Shown here piece after piece: positions 1-8,355 of a stretch of 64,000 nucleotides of DNA. The DNA comes from Rhodobacteraceae bacterium Alg231-30 (lineage in GTDB: Bacteria > Pseudomonadota > Alphaproteobacteria > Rhodobacterales > Rhodobacteraceae), in the NCBI GenBank assembly GCA_900143615.1, contig FREU01000006.1, positions 248,001-312,000 on the forward strand. Direction: 5' to 3'. Under the pieces are notes generated by a model. That model was given only the letters and a program-made list of their open reading frames with translations. It did no database searches and was not told where the DNA came from. Both the position numbers and the translations under genes were made by a program. Position 1 is the first letter of the stretch. Each line of letters begins with the position of its first letter.

Positions 1-69
1 AACCTTCGCTTGACGCTGCACCCCGCCCGACATAGTTTCCGGCCAATTTGTCAGCCAGAGAGTCGTGCC

Positions 70-1224
70 ATGACCGAAGAGCCTAAAACCACCCCGACAG
101 CTTGCCTAGCCCTCGCAGACGGGACACTATTTTATGGTCGGGGCTTTGGTGCCACGGGCATCACCGTCGCCGAGCTGTGTTTCAACACCGCCATGACCGG
201 CTACCAAGAAATCATGACCGACCCCTCATATGCGGGTCAGGTTGTGACCTTCACTTTCCCCCATATCGGCAACACCGGCGTAAACACCGAAGACGACGAG
301 ACCGCCGATCCCGTCGCTGCAGGCATGGTTGTGAAATGGGACCCGACAGCACCCAGCAGCTGGCGCTCGGTGGATACCCTGTCCAACTGGCTCTCCTCGC
401 GTGGTCGTATCGCGATTGGTGGCATCGATACCCGTCGCTTAACCCGTGCGATCCGCCAACAAGGCGCGCCACACGTCGCGCTGGCCCATGATCCGGATGG
501 CAACTTTGACACCGAGGCCCTCGTCGCCAAAGCCCGCGCCTTTTCCGGTCTTGAAGGTCTGGACTTAGCCAAAGAGGTCACCTGCGCACAGTCTTATCAC
601 TGGAACGAAATGCGCTGGGCATGGCCCGACGGCTATAAACCGCAGGAAAACCCACAACACAAAGTGGTTGCCGTAGATTTTGGCGCAAAACGCAACATTC
701 TGCGCTGCCTCGCCAGCGCGGGCTGTGACGTCACCGTGCTGCCCGCTTCGGCAACCGCCGAAGAAATTCTGGCGCATAATCCTGACGGGGTTTTCCTCTC
801 CAACGGGCCGGGCGATCCGGCGGCGACGGGCGAATATGCCGTACCGATGATCAAAGATGTACTCAAAGCTGACATCCCTGTTTTCGGGATTTGTCTGGGC
901 CACCAAATGCTGGCACTGGCGCTGGGCGCCAAGACCGTAAAAATGAACCACGGCCACCACGGTGCCAACCATCCGGTCAAGGATCACGACACCGGCAAGG
1001 TTGAAATCACATCGATGAACCACGGGTTTGCTGTCGACAGCCAAACCCTGCCCGAAGGCGTGGTCGAAACCCATGTGTCGCTATTTGACGGCTCAAACTG
1101 CGGCATCCGTCTGGCGGATCGCCCTGTGTTCTCGGTGCAGCATCACCCAGAGGCCAGCCCTGGCCCGCAAGATAGCTTCTACCTCTTTGAGAACTTCGCA
1201 AAAAACATGGCAGCACGCGCCTAA
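70..1224 (+). CDS. carA: Carbamoyl-phosphate synthase small (glutaminase) subunit
   Basis: This subunit hydrolyses glutamine and passes ammonia to CarB for carbamoyl phosphate synthesis, which feeds arginine and pyrimidine synthesis in the cytosol. The 384-residue protein has the N-terminal CPSase small-chain domain followed by a class I glutamine amidotransferase domain. The nucleophile Cys lies in GICLGHQM and the catalytic His/Glu pair in HHPEASPGP. The reading frame is open from position 10, but the ATG at 70 is preferred because it gives the usual length and follows a purine-rich AGAGAG. carB is not in the window. A short hairpin (1231-1248) and a T-rich inverted repeat (1288-1338) follow the stop. 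The family assignment is secure. Confidence 0.97.
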   Translation: MTEEPKTTPTACLALADGTLFYGRGFGATGITVAELCFNTAMTGYQEIMTDPSYAGQVVTFTFPHIGNTGVNTEDDETADPVAAGMVVKWDPTAPSSWRSVDTLSNWLSSRGRIAIGGIDTRRLTRAIRQQGAPHVALAHDPDGNFDTEALVAKARAFSGLEGLDLAKEVTCAQSYHWNEMRWAWPDGYKPQENPQHKVVAVDFGAKRNILRCLASAGCDVTVLPASATAEEILAHNPDGVFLSNGPGDPAATGEYAVPMIKDVLKADIPVFGICLGHQMLALALGAKTVKMNHGHHGANHPVKDHDTGKVEITSMNHGFAVDSQTLPEGVVETHVSLFDGSNCGIRLADRPVFSVQHHPEASPGPQDSFYLFENFAKNMAARA

Positions 1225-1230
1225 GCTAAC

Positions 1231-1248
1231 GGCACGTTCTAGCGTGCC
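1231..1248 (+). terminator. Hairpin downstream of carA
   Basis: GGCACG (1231-1236) pairs with CGTGCC (1243-1248) across the loop TTCTAG. There is no T tract, so it may act as an mRNA 3'-end stabiliser rather than as an intrinsic terminator. Confidence 0.4.
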
Positions 1249-1260
1249 TCACATACCCGG

Positions 1261-1278
1261 CGCATTAACGTTAATGCG
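1261..1278. promoter_or_regulatory. Perfect 18-bp palindrome upstream of the glycosyltransferase gene
   Basis: CGCATTAACGTTAATGCG is identical to its reverse complement. It overlaps the left half of a CtrA-like site (1271-1286), so it may be an operator for a dimeric regulator. The binding protein is unknown. Confidence 0.4.
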
Positions 1279-1286
1279 TCGTTAAC
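1271..1286 (+). promoter_or_regulatory. CtrA-like binding site (TTAA-N7-TTAAC)
   Basis: The sequence TTAATGCGTCGTTAAC matches the alphaproteobacterial CtrA consensus of two TTAA half-sites with a 7-nt spacer and a trailing C. It lies about 50-110 bp before the two candidate starts of the downstream glycosyltransferase gene. CtrA governs cell-cycle, motility and surface functions in this group. Binding here is inferred from the consensus only. Confidence 0.45.
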
Positions 1287-1342
1287 CAAAACCACCGCAG
1301 GCTTGGACAATTCGTCCGATCTTTCGGTGGTTTTTTTTGGTT
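1284..1342 (+). terminator. Bulged inverted repeat with T8 tract, probable carA terminator
   Basis: AAAACCACCG (1288-1297) pairs with CGGTGGTTTT (1325-1334), and four more T residues follow. A second small stem (GGAC at 1305-1308 with GTCC at 1314-1317) lies in the loop. Outer bases AACC and GGTT could extend the stem with a T bulge. It resembles an intrinsic terminator for carA. It lies between the CtrA-like site and the glycosyltransferase, so it could also attenuate that gene. Confidence 0.55.
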
Positions 1343-3232
1343 AATCAGTTTTTGCAACGGGCGCGATTTGACCCGCCTCAACCCGACATCGATCAAATGG
1401 CCTTTGCACGCGCTCTGATTGAGCGTGAATTGATCACGCCGTGGCAATTGTTTTTTGCGCTGCGTCGCCAAAGGCGTTGGAACACCGGGCTGGCAAGTAT
1501 TCTAAAGACGCGCGGATGGGCAACTGACGAGCTCCTGACCAATCTTCAGAGCGAGTTTCTAGGGCTCCCAGTCGTAAATTTTTCCAAACGCCCAATCGAC
1601 CCTAAACTGCGTCACGTCTTGCCTCCCCAGTTTTGTTTACGTCACTGTGTTGTGCCTTGGGCGTCCAACGGAGATCAGATCACATTGGCAGCAGGCCGCC
1701 CCGAGCGCCTGTCGACCCTCAAGGCCAGCTTGCCGCCCCGATTGGGCACAGCAGAATTTGTTCTCGCCAAAGAGGAAGATGTTTTTAAGGCAATTCAAAA
1801 CAGCGCAAGTCACGCCCTTGCAGATCGCGCGGAAGGACGCCTCCCGCCCCATCAAAGCTGCCGTGGATGGACGAAACAAGTCCGGCGCGCATCTTCCTTG
1901 GTCCCAGTGTTTTTTATCCTGCTTCTATTGGCATTTTCGATGTCACCAGCGGGCATTTCTGGGATGGTCATGGGCTGGGCATTGCTTTCCTTGAGCCTCG
2001 TGACACTGCTGCGCCTCGCCACGCTTTTGTCCCATCTAGGTGCGCATACCAAAGTCCCCCAAATACCTACGGCTTTAGATCGATTACCCCATATTTCGGT
2101 GCTTGTGCCGCTTTATCAGGAAACCCAAATTGCGCATGCCTTGATACGGCGGCTGACACGGCTAACCTATCCGCGCGCGCTGCTCGATATTGTGCTTGTC
2201 TTAGAGGAAAAAGACGCGCTCACCCGCGAGACGATCGCACACACACAACTGCCGCAATGGATGCGGGTTGTTGAGGTTCCCGCCGGCTCAGGCCTCACAA
2301 CAAAACCACGCGCGCTCAACTACGCTTTGGATTTCTGTCGCGGCGAGATCATTGGCATATGGGATGCCGAGGACGCCCCCGCACGAGACCAGCTAGAACA
2401 AGTCGCCTCACATTTTGCGCACGCAGATCCCGATGTCGCCTGCATCCAAGGTGTTCTGGATTACTACAATCCCTACACCAATTGGATTTCGCGGTGTTTC
2501 TCAATTGAATACGCCAGCTGGTTTCGAGTGATCCTGCCCGGCCTCATACGTCTCGGGTTTGCCATTCCCCTTGGCGGCACCACGCTGTTTCTAAGGCGCG
2601 GTGCCATAGATCGCGTCAGGGGGTGGGATGCCCACAACGTCACCGAAGACGCCGACTTGGGAATACGTCTGGCGCGCTTTGGCTATCGCACTGAAATGCT
2701 ATGTTCCGTGACACAAGAAGAAGCCAACTGCCGCGCTCTTCCTTGGATCCGTCAGCGTTCACGATGGCTCAAGGGGTTTATGGTCACCTATCTGGTTCAC
2801 ATGCGCCGACCCCGTCTGCTTTGGCGCGAACTTGGCCCGCGCCGCTTTTTTGGGTTCCAACTGGTCTTTTTGACGGCGATCTCGCAATTCCTGCTGGCGC
2901 CTGCGCTTTGGCTTCTCTGGGCTGCGGCCTTCGGCATGCCCCATCCGCTAGAAAATCACGTCGCCGCCGCGACCGTCACTTGGCTGGCCGTCGGGACCGC
3001 ACTTGCTGCCTGCCTGAATGGCGCAATCGCCCTCCTCGCTGTGGCGCGCATGAACCGCCCGCGACTATATCCCTTTATTCTGACCATGGGCGCCTATTTC
3101 CCAATGGCAACACTTGCAGCCTACAAAGGCCTATACGAGCTGCTGACCGCTCCCTACTACTGGGACAAAACCGAACATGGCAAAACCAAAGAAGCCCACC
3201 AAGTCGACTTTGATCCAACCGCAACAGGCTAA
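1337..3232 (+). CDS. Membrane family 2 glycosyltransferase with N-terminal MshEN/GspE-N-like domain
   Basis: This is a probable processive or polyprenol-type inner-membrane glycosyltransferase; its substrate is unknown. Residues about 20-155 resemble the MshEN/GspE N-terminal domain, which binds cyclic di-GMP in some families. Two membrane segments (about 187-205 and 208-232) follow. The GT-A catalytic domain (about 252-480) has the signatures IWDAEDAP (342-348), TEDADLG (436-442) and QRSRW (473-477), the last typical of processive enzymes. Further membrane helices lie at the C-terminus. The open frame begins at a TTG (1337) inside the T tract of an inverted repeat and has no Shine-Dalgarno sequence. 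The ATG at 1397 (MAFARALIER) is a real alternative and leaves the domains intact. A CtrA-like site lies upstream. Confidence 0.8.
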   Translation: MVNQFLQRARFDPPQPDIDQMAFARALIERELITPWQLFFALRRQRRWNTGLASILKTRGWATDELLTNLQSEFLGLPVVNFSKRPIDPKLRHVLPPQFCLRHCVVPWASNGDQITLAAGRPERLSTLKASLPPRLGTAEFVLAKEEDVFKAIQNSASHALADRAEGRLPPHQSCRGWTKQVRRASSLVPVFFILLLLAFSMSPAGISGMVMGWALLSLSLVTLLRLATLLSHLGAHTKVPQIPTALDRLPHISVLVPLYQETQIAHALIRRLTRLTYPRALLDIVLVLEEKDALTRETIAHTQLPQWMRVVEVPAGSGLTTKPRALNYALDFCRGEIIGIWDAEDAPARDQLEQVASHFAHADPDVACIQGVLDYYNPYTNWISRCFSIEYASWFRVILPGLIRLGFAIPLGGTTLFLRRGAIDRVRGWDAHNVTEDADLGIRLARFGYRTEMLCSVTQEEANCRALPWIRQRSRWLKGFMVTYLVHMRRPRLLWRELGPRRFFGFQLVFLTAISQFLLAPALWLLWAAAFGMPHPLENHVAAATVTWLAVGTALAACLNGAIALLAVARMNRPRLYPFILTMGAYFPMATLAAYKGLYELLTAPYYWDKTEHGKTKEAHQVDFDPTATG

Positions 3233-3239
3233 AGGCTAA

Positions 3240-3878
3240 TCAGTCTCTGTTGTCTTGCTTCAATCGGGTCACAAAGGCCGAGGAAATGTGACTGCGTAGA
3301 GCCGAATAAGCACCGTCTTCATCCCGCGACTTGATCGCATCGACAATTGCCTGATGCTCCACCAGAGTGTCCACCCCTCGCCCTTCCGCGGCAATCGACG
3401 TGGTCGCCATCAGCGCCATTGAGCGATGCACAAGGTCCAGCTGCTGAACCAGAAAGCGATTATGGGACGCCAAATGGATTTGCTTGTGAAAGCGGCGATT
3501 GGAACGGGATAAGGCCGAAGGATCGTCCACAAGCGCTTGGTCGGAATCGACCATATCCTGCAGCACACGCACTTCTTCTTCGGTCCCATGACGGGCGGCC
3601 AAACGCGCGGCCAAACCTTCCAATTCGGTGCGCACCACATACAGCTCGGCCAGTTGGTTGTGATCTAGCGAGTTCACAATCAAACTGCGCCCGTCGCGCG
3701 CCAACAAAGACTGGGTTTCCAAACGCTGCAAAGCTTCCCGAATGGGTGTGCGCGACACGCCAAAGCGCTCTGCGAGGTCGCTTTCGACCAGCCTGTCACC
3801 GGGTTTATAGACACCCACATCGATCGCTTCCAGGATCAGGGTATAGGCGTCTTTGGTGTTGTTCCGGCTCTGAGGCAT
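3240..3878 (-). CDS. GntR family transcriptional regulator, FadR/FCD subfamily
   Basis: The 212-residue protein has an N-terminal winged helix-turn-helix (ILEAIDVGVYKPGDRLVESD, then LAERFGVSRTPIREALQRLE). A helical FCD ligand-binding domain containing VVRTELEGLAARLAA and RFHKQIHLASHNRFL follows. FCD regulators usually respond to small carboxylic acids. The longer frame (to 4016) would overlap the divergent HAD gene. The ATG at 3878 has a GGAG a few bases upstream and starts just before the DNA-binding domain, so it is preferred. The target genes and effector cannot be read from the sequence. The divergent HAD gene is the nearest candidate target. Confidence 0.88.
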   Translation of the reverse strand: MPQSRNNTKDAYTLILEAIDVGVYKPGDRLVESDLAERFGVSRTPIREALQRLETQSLLARDGRSLIVNSLDHNQLAELYVVRTELEGLAARLAARHGTEEEVRVLQDMVDSDQALVDDPSALSRSNRRFHKQIHLASHNRFLVQQLDLVHRSMALMATTSIAAEGRGVDTLVEHQAIVDAIKSRDEDGAYSALRSHISSAFVTRLKQDNRD

Positions 3879-3983
3879 TCGGCGGCTCCGTAAATGGCAA
3901 TGCCGCATAGCATTACGCGCGGATCGGTATGATGCAACCCTAACTGCCGCTTTGCATTGCCTCCCGCCCCACCAATCGGCTAG

Positions 3984-4637
3984 ATGCAGCTTATGCCCAA
4001 AGAATCCTTTTCTCATGTCTCCACATGGGTGTTTGACCTCGACAACACCCTATACCCGCCCCAAGCGCGCCTGTTTGATCAGATCGAGCAAAAGATGACG
4101 GCCTTTGTGATGGACGCTTTGGGCGTGGATCGGCCGCACGCCGATATGCTGCGCCAAAAATACTGGCGCGAATACGGCACCACGCTCACCGGATTGATGC
4201 GGGAACACGACGTGGACCCCGCACCCTATTTGGTCGAAGTGCACGACATCTCCCTGGAGCACCTGGAGCATGACGCCCACCTCGCGACCAATATCCGCGA
4301 GCTGCCCGGCCGTCGCATCGTCTATACAAACGGCACAGCCCCCTACGCGGAACGCGTGCTGGCAGCACGCGGGCTCAGCAACCTGTTTGACGCGGTCTAC
4401 GGCGTTGAGCATGCAAACTTTCTGCCCAAACCTGAACGCGCTGCCTTTGAGACCATTTTCAAACTGGATGGTGTCTCCACAGAAACGGCGGCCATGTTCG
4501 AAGACGATCCGCGCAACCTCCAAGCGCCGCATGACTTGGGAATGCGGACGGTGCATGTGGCCCCGGAACCGCACCAAGGCGAGCATATTCATCACCATAC
4601 AGACGACCTTGCGGGCTTCCTCAAAAAGCTCACATGA
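3984..4637 (+). CDS. HAD-superfamily hydrolase, pyrimidine 5'-nucleotidase type
   Basis: This is a cytosolic phosphatase of the Sdt1/PYR5N-like HAD branch, 217 residues. Motif I is VFDLDNTLYPP with the nucleophile and acid/base aspartates. Motif II is the YTNGT segment, followed by a conserved Lys in the NFLPKPERAAF stretch. Motif IV is AMFEDDPRN. A helical cap lies between motifs I and II. The family usually dephosphorylates UMP or CMP, but substrate range varies and is not shown here. Starts at 3984 or 3993 are both possible. It is divergently arranged with the GntR regulator. The run EPHQGEHIHHH near the C-terminus could bind metal, which is speculative. Confidence 0.85.
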   Translation: MQLMPKESFSHVSTWVFDLDNTLYPPQARLFDQIEQKMTAFVMDALGVDRPHADMLRQKYWREYGTTLTGLMREHDVDPAPYLVEVHDISLEHLEHDAHLATNIRELPGRRIVYTNGTAPYAERVLAARGLSNLFDAVYGVEHANFLPKPERAAFETIFKLDGVSTETAAMFEDDPRNLQAPHDLGMRTVHVAPEPHQGEHIHHHTDDLAGFLKKLT

Positions 4638-4812
4638 CGGAAATCCGCCGATAAACCGCTCTGCGACATTCTGGCGTGTACCTTACCTACAAAAATCGCA
4701 TATCTGATAAGAGCCGGCGGGGGCTGCCTCCTCCCTCCACTCCACTCGGCTGGTACCTGTCGGCGCTTCCTCCCTTCCAATCACTTAGAAAACAAGACGA
4801 CTAGGACCCCCC

Positions 4813-5052
4813 TTGAGCCGCTTTGAAACCTTTGAAAAAGATACACTTTTGACCGAACTCGAAAATTCGAAAGAGGTCGAAGAAAACCTTGATTCGCGCG
4901 CGATCCGACGCAACATCTATGTTGTCATCGCCTCAATTGTGCTGCTTTGGGTATCTGCAATTCTCGCCTTCGGGCTGCCTGGCCTCTATATCCCGGCTGT
5001 CTGTTTTGTGCCGGTGATGTTCGCCATACTGATCTATATTTCAAGAGGCTAA
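4813..5052 (+). CDS. Small two-helix membrane protein of unknown function
   Basis: The 79-residue protein is not recognised as a named family. It begins with an acidic, helical soluble segment (SRFETFEKDTLLTELENSKE). Two hydrophobic helices follow (about residues 35-54 and 56-77), with a short GLPGLY turn between them. The start is a TTG at 4813, preceded by AGGA (4803-4806) at good spacing. It ends 74 bp before the UbiH-type gene on the same strand, so co-transcription is likely. No catalytic motif is visible. Confidence 0.7.
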   Translation: MSRFETFEKDTLLTELENSKEVEENLDSRAIRRNIYVVIASIVLLWVSAILAFGLPGLYIPAVCFVPVMFAILIYISRG

Positions 5053-5126
5053 AGTCCGCCCCTTGGAACCTGCTTCAACGGCGCGTAAGCTCTGCGCCGG
5101 AGGCATTTCCGCAGGAGGCAAAGCCC

Positions 5127-6329
5127 ATGACGCAGACACATGACGTCGACATCCTGATATCCGGCGGCGGCATTGCCGGATTGACCGCCGCGGCCGCGTT
5201 TGGCACGGCGGGGTTTTCGGTTCAAATTGTTGATCCGACTCCTCCGGTGACCGAGCGCGACGCCGAAGGTTCAGACTTGCGCACCACCGCCTTTTTACAG
5301 CCCGCTCGCGAATTGCTGCAAACCGCAGGGTTATGGGATCGACTCAAAGACCACGCAGCCCCGCTGCAAGTGATGCGAATCGTCGATGCAGGTGGTCCCG
5401 AGCCCGAGGCACGCATCGTCAAAGACTTTGACGCCAACGATATTTCGGACCAACCCTTTGGATGGAACTTGTCCAACTGGCTGCTGCGGCGCGAAATGCT
5501 GGCGCGCCTTGAGGAGCTTGAAACAGTCGATTTGCGCCTTGGCACCGCCACCACATCGCTGTTCACCCGCACAGATGAGGCGCGCGTTGGCCTGTCTGAC
5601 GACAGCCAAACCCGCGCCCGCCTTGTGATTGCCGCCGATGGGCGCACCTCCCCCATGCGCGAAGCGGCCGGCATCAAAGTCCAGACCACCCGTTATGGCC
5701 AAAAAGCTCTGGCGTTAGCGGTCACACATCCAATTCCACACTGCAATGTATCCACCGAAATCCATCGCACAGGCGGCCCGTTCACGCTGGTGCCGCTGCC
5801 AGACTATCAAGGCCAGCCGTCTTCGGCTTTGGTCTGGATGGAGACTTCGCGGCGCGCGCAGGAATTGTTCGAGCTTGAAGACACAGCTTTTGAAGCGGCC
5901 ATGACACGGCGGTCTGCCTCGTTGTTTGGCCCTATCAAATTGGCGTCGCGCCGCACTCTTTGGCCAATCATCTCACAATCCGCTGAACGCCTGACTGGGC
6001 AGCGCTTGGCGCTCGTGGCTGAAGCTGCCCACGTTGTGCCACCAATTGGGGCGCAGGGTCTGAACATGAGCCTCGGAGACATGCGCATCCTGTTGGAACT
6101 GGCGATGGCCAGCCCTGACACTTTAGGCGATGCCCGCATGCTCGACAGCTATCACCGCCGCCGCTTTGCCGAGGTCAAGCTGCGCGTTCAGGGCATTGAT
6201 TTGCTCAACCGCGCCTCGATGGTGTCATCCCAACCTTTGCGCAACATGCGTGCAATGGGGTTGAACACGCTCTACGCCCTAGCACCTGTGCGACGGACGC
6301 TCATGCAAATGGGACTGGGCGCAAAATAA
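5127..6329 (+). CDS. UbiH/UbiF/COQ6-family FAD-dependent hydroxylase
   Basis: This is a 400-residue flavoprotein monooxygenase that probably hydroxylates the ubiquinone ring precursor at the membrane. The N-terminal Rossmann motif is ISGGGIAGLTAAAAFG. The mid-protein motif is VIAADGRTSPMREAAG, the DG motif that contacts FAD and NAD(P)H. The second FAD motif reads AEAAHVVPPIGAQGLNMSL, with AEAAH where most relatives have GDAAH. The upstream frame is open to 4947, but the ATG at 5127 has AGGAGG at 5113-5118 and sits right before the FAD fold. The next gene starts 2 bases after its stop. Which ring position it hydroxylates cannot be decided here. Confidence 0.9.
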   Translation: MTQTHDVDILISGGGIAGLTAAAAFGTAGFSVQIVDPTPPVTERDAEGSDLRTTAFLQPARELLQTAGLWDRLKDHAAPLQVMRIVDAGGPEPEARIVKDFDANDISDQPFGWNLSNWLLRREMLARLEELETVDLRLGTATTSLFTRTDEARVGLSDDSQTRARLVIAADGRTSPMREAAGIKVQTTRYGQKALALAVTHPIPHCNVSTEIHRTGGPFTLVPLPDYQGQPSSALVWMETSRRAQELFELEDTAFEAAMTRRSASLFGPIKLASRRTLWPIISQSAERLTGQRLALVAEAAHVVPPIGAQGLNMSLGDMRILLELAMASPDTLGDARMLDSYHRRRFAEVKLRVQGIDLLNRASMVSSQPLRNMRAMGLNTLYALAPVRRTLMQMGLGAK

Positions 6330-6331
6330 TC

Positions 6332-7030
6332 ATGCACCCCACTTTTCGTAAGATCGCAAACCACTGGCAATTGCTGTGCCTGACAATCGTAATTGCCCTG
6401 TTGTGGAACACGGATTTTGTGCTGCCGTTGCGCATTCTGACCGTCTTTCTGCACGAGTTTTCTCATGCGGCGGCAACCCTTCTCACCGGTGGTGAGGTCG
6501 TGAGCCTAACCATCAGCGCCAACGAAGGCGGCGTTGTCACATCGCGCGGCGGCAGCCGTTTCGTAATCGCATCTGCGGGCTATCTTGGGTCGCTCCTGAT
6601 CGGAGCCAGCGTCTTTGTTTTGGCGTTGCGCACCCATTGGGACCGCGCAATTCTGGCACTCTTTGGCGTGGTAACACTTCTGGTTGCGGCTCTCTTTATT
6701 CGTGACCTTTTCGCGCTGATCTTTACCGTGTCCACAGGCATTTTGATGCTGCTTGCCAGTCGATCATTCAGCCTCGACATCAACGACATGATCCTGCGCA
6801 CAATCGGCATCAGCAGCATGATTTACGTACCGCTGGATATCTTTGATGACACAATCCGGCGAAGCTATTTGCGATCGGACGCCCGCATTCTTGCTGAGGA
6901 GTTTGGCGGCACCACAGTCATTTGGGGGAGCCTGTGGTTGCTGATCAGCCTCGCAGTCATTTGGGCAACTCTGCGATATGGGCTGGGCTCTAAAAGCAAT
7001 GTCGCGCTGCGCTTAAAGCAAGCCCTGTAA
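6332..7030 (+). CDS. M50B-like integral membrane metalloprotease-family protein
   Basis: The 232-residue polytopic membrane protein has a zincin motif HEFSH (His41, Glu42, His45) in its second hydrophobic segment. This is typical of the M50B-like family (site-2-protease relatives). Several further membrane helices follow (about 82-100, 107-125, 129-145 and 196-216). A third metal-ligand Asp may lie in the IFDD segment near residue 171, but this is not certain. It follows the UbiH-type gene by 2 bp and is probably translated from the same mRNA. Substrates are unknown, and many family members have not been shown to be proteolytic. Confidence 0.75.
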   Translation: MHPTFRKIANHWQLLCLTIVIALLWNTDFVLPLRILTVFLHEFSHAAATLLTGGEVVSLTISANEGGVVTSRGGSRFVIASAGYLGSLLIGASVFVLALRTHWDRAILALFGVVTLLVAALFIRDLFALIFTVSTGILMLLASRSFSLDINDMILRTIGISSMIYVPLDIFDDTIRRSYLRSDARILAEEFGGTTVIWGSLWLLISLAVIWATLRYGLGSKSNVALRLKQAL

Positions 7031-7040
7031 CAGCTTCGGA

Positions 7041-7068
7041 CACGCAACGCCTGCGTGCCCGTGTTTTT
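7041..7068 (+). terminator. Intrinsic terminator after the M50B-like gene
   Basis: CACGCA (7041-7046) pairs with TGCGTG (7052-7057). CCCGTG and a T5 tract (7064-7068) follow. It lies 10 bases after the stop codon. Confidence 0.6.
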
Positions 7069-7145
7069 GAAAATCCCATCGCCAACCTGCTAGGCCGCAA
7101 TGGCTTGCGCCCCTTGTGGTAACACATGCGCGCAACACTAAAATC

Positions 7146-7190
7146 GCACTGTCGCAATACCGACGGGATACCGACGCAATACAGACAGCC
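7146..7190 (+). repeat. Copy A of a dispersed repeat made of 11-bp units
   Basis: Three degenerate tandem 11-bp units (CAATACCGACG, GGATACCGACG, CAATACAGACA) lie in the gap between the M50B-like gene and the convergent aminotransferase gene. By hand alignment the 45 bp match 41 positions of 61797-61841, which lies inside valS. The matching continues (AATTTG) after a 3-bp gap. In the frame that starts at 7149 it reads SQYRRDTD, as in valS. It is a probable small mobile or amplified repeat. Confidence 0.75.
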
Positions 7191-7231
7191 CCAAATTTGC
7201 GATATCGGCGCCTTAACCTTTGTCCTTTGGG

Positions 7232-8350
7232 TTAAAGAACCTCGTCCAGAACAGTGCTTAGACGCGCCATCGTGGCATCGACATCATAGAGCTTGTCCAG
7301 CCCAAATAGGCCAAGACGGAAAGTCATGAACCCTTCAGGCTCATCACAGGCCAGCGGCACCCCCGCCGCAATCTGCATTCCCTTGGCGGCAAACTTGCTG
7401 CCATTCTGGATGGCCGGATCACTGGTATAGCTCACAACCACTCCCGGTGCGCCAAAGCCCTCGGCGGCAACCGATGTTATGCCCTTTTCTTTCAGTAGCT
7501 TACGCACTGAATTGCCCAATTCCCATTGCGCATCCCGGAGTTTCTCAAAACCATATTCGCGTGTCTCAAGCATGGTATCGCGAAACGCACGCAGCGCATC
7601 CGTCGGCAGAGTTGCGTGATAAGCATGGCCGCCATTCTCGTAAGCCGCCATGATGTCACGCCATTTTTTCAAGTCCAGCGCAAAGCTGTCAGATGATGTT
7701 TTGTTCAGCTTTTCCAGCGCCTTATCTGACATCATCACGAGGCCAGCAGAGGGCGACGCACTCCAGCCTTTCTGAGGAGCCGAGCACAGAACATCTACGC
7801 CAAGCGCCTTCATATCCACCCAGACGCACCCGCTAGCGATACAGTCCAACACCATCAACGCACCGACCTCATGGGCTGCATCCGCCATGGCTTTGATATA
7901 GCTATCAGGCAAGATCACCCCCGCGCTGGTTTCGACATGAGGCGCGAAGACAACGTCAGGTTTTTCCTCTAGAATTTTGGCAACAACGTCTTCGATTGGC
8001 GCGGGCGCAAAGGGTGCCGCGACGTCATTTCCAGCTTGGCGTGCCTTCATAACCGTGCTCTCGGCGGCAAATCCGCCAGCTTCAAATATCTGACTCCAGC
8101 GGTAGGAGAACCAACCGTTGCGCACCACCAATGTCTTGGCATCTCGTGCAAATTGGCGCGCGACCGCCTCCATACCATAGGTACCGCCCCCTGGAACCAA
8201 TGCTACTGCGTCCGCTTGGTAGACATCCTTCAGAAGGTTGGAGATATCACGCATAACCTGTTGAAAAATTTGAGACATATGGTTCAGTGAACGGTCAGTA
8301 AACACCACTGAGAATTCACTCAATCCGCCGGGATCAACATCGTTTTTCAT
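7232..8350 (-). CDS. Class V PLP-dependent aminotransferase (alanine/serine-glyoxylate type)
   Basis: The 372-residue fold-type I aminotransferase probably moves an amino group from alanine, serine or aspartate to glyoxylate or a related acceptor. The PLP lysine is Lys194 in SAPQKGW. Asp169 (LMVLDC) would hold the pyridine nitrogen. PGGGTYGMEAVARQF forms the phosphate-binding region. The C-terminal substrate-binding Arg is in MTFRLGLFG. The start at 8350 has a strong AGGAGGT Shine-Dalgarno (8356-8362), which can pair with ACCTCCT further upstream in the same mRNA (see separate entry). The gene is monocistronic as far as can be seen. A 2-aminoethylphosphonate transaminase role is not supported specifically. 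Confidence 0.87.
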   Translation of the reverse strand: MKNDVDPGGLSEFSVVFTDRSLNHMSQIFQQVMRDISNLLKDVYQADAVALVPGGGTYGMEAVARQFARDAKTLVVRNGWFSYRWSQIFEAGGFAAESTVMKARQAGNDVAAPFAPAPIEDVVAKILEEKPDVVFAPHVETSAGVILPDSYIKAMADAAHEVGALMVLDCIASGCVWVDMKALGVDVLCSAPQKGWSASPSAGLVMMSDKALEKLNKTSSDSFALDLKKWRDIMAAYENGGHAYHATLPTDALRAFRDTMLETREYGFEKLRDAQWELGNSVRKLLKEKGITSVAAEGFGAPGVVVSYTSDPAIQNGSKFAAKGMQIAAGVPLACDEPEGFMTFRLGLFGLDKLYDVDATMARLSTVLDEVL

Positions 8351-8355
8351 CTAAA

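Noticed and set aside
4638-4812. Possible small SRP RNA or other ncRNA
   Set aside because: The G+C- and C-rich segment before the small membrane gene lacks the conserved SRP tetraloop and helix 8 sequence, so no RNA gene is claimed.
7212-7231. TTAACC/GGTTAA inverted repeat as a CtrA site
   Set aside because: The spacing between half-sites is well above 7 nt. It may be a weak terminator element of the aminotransferase gene, nothing more.
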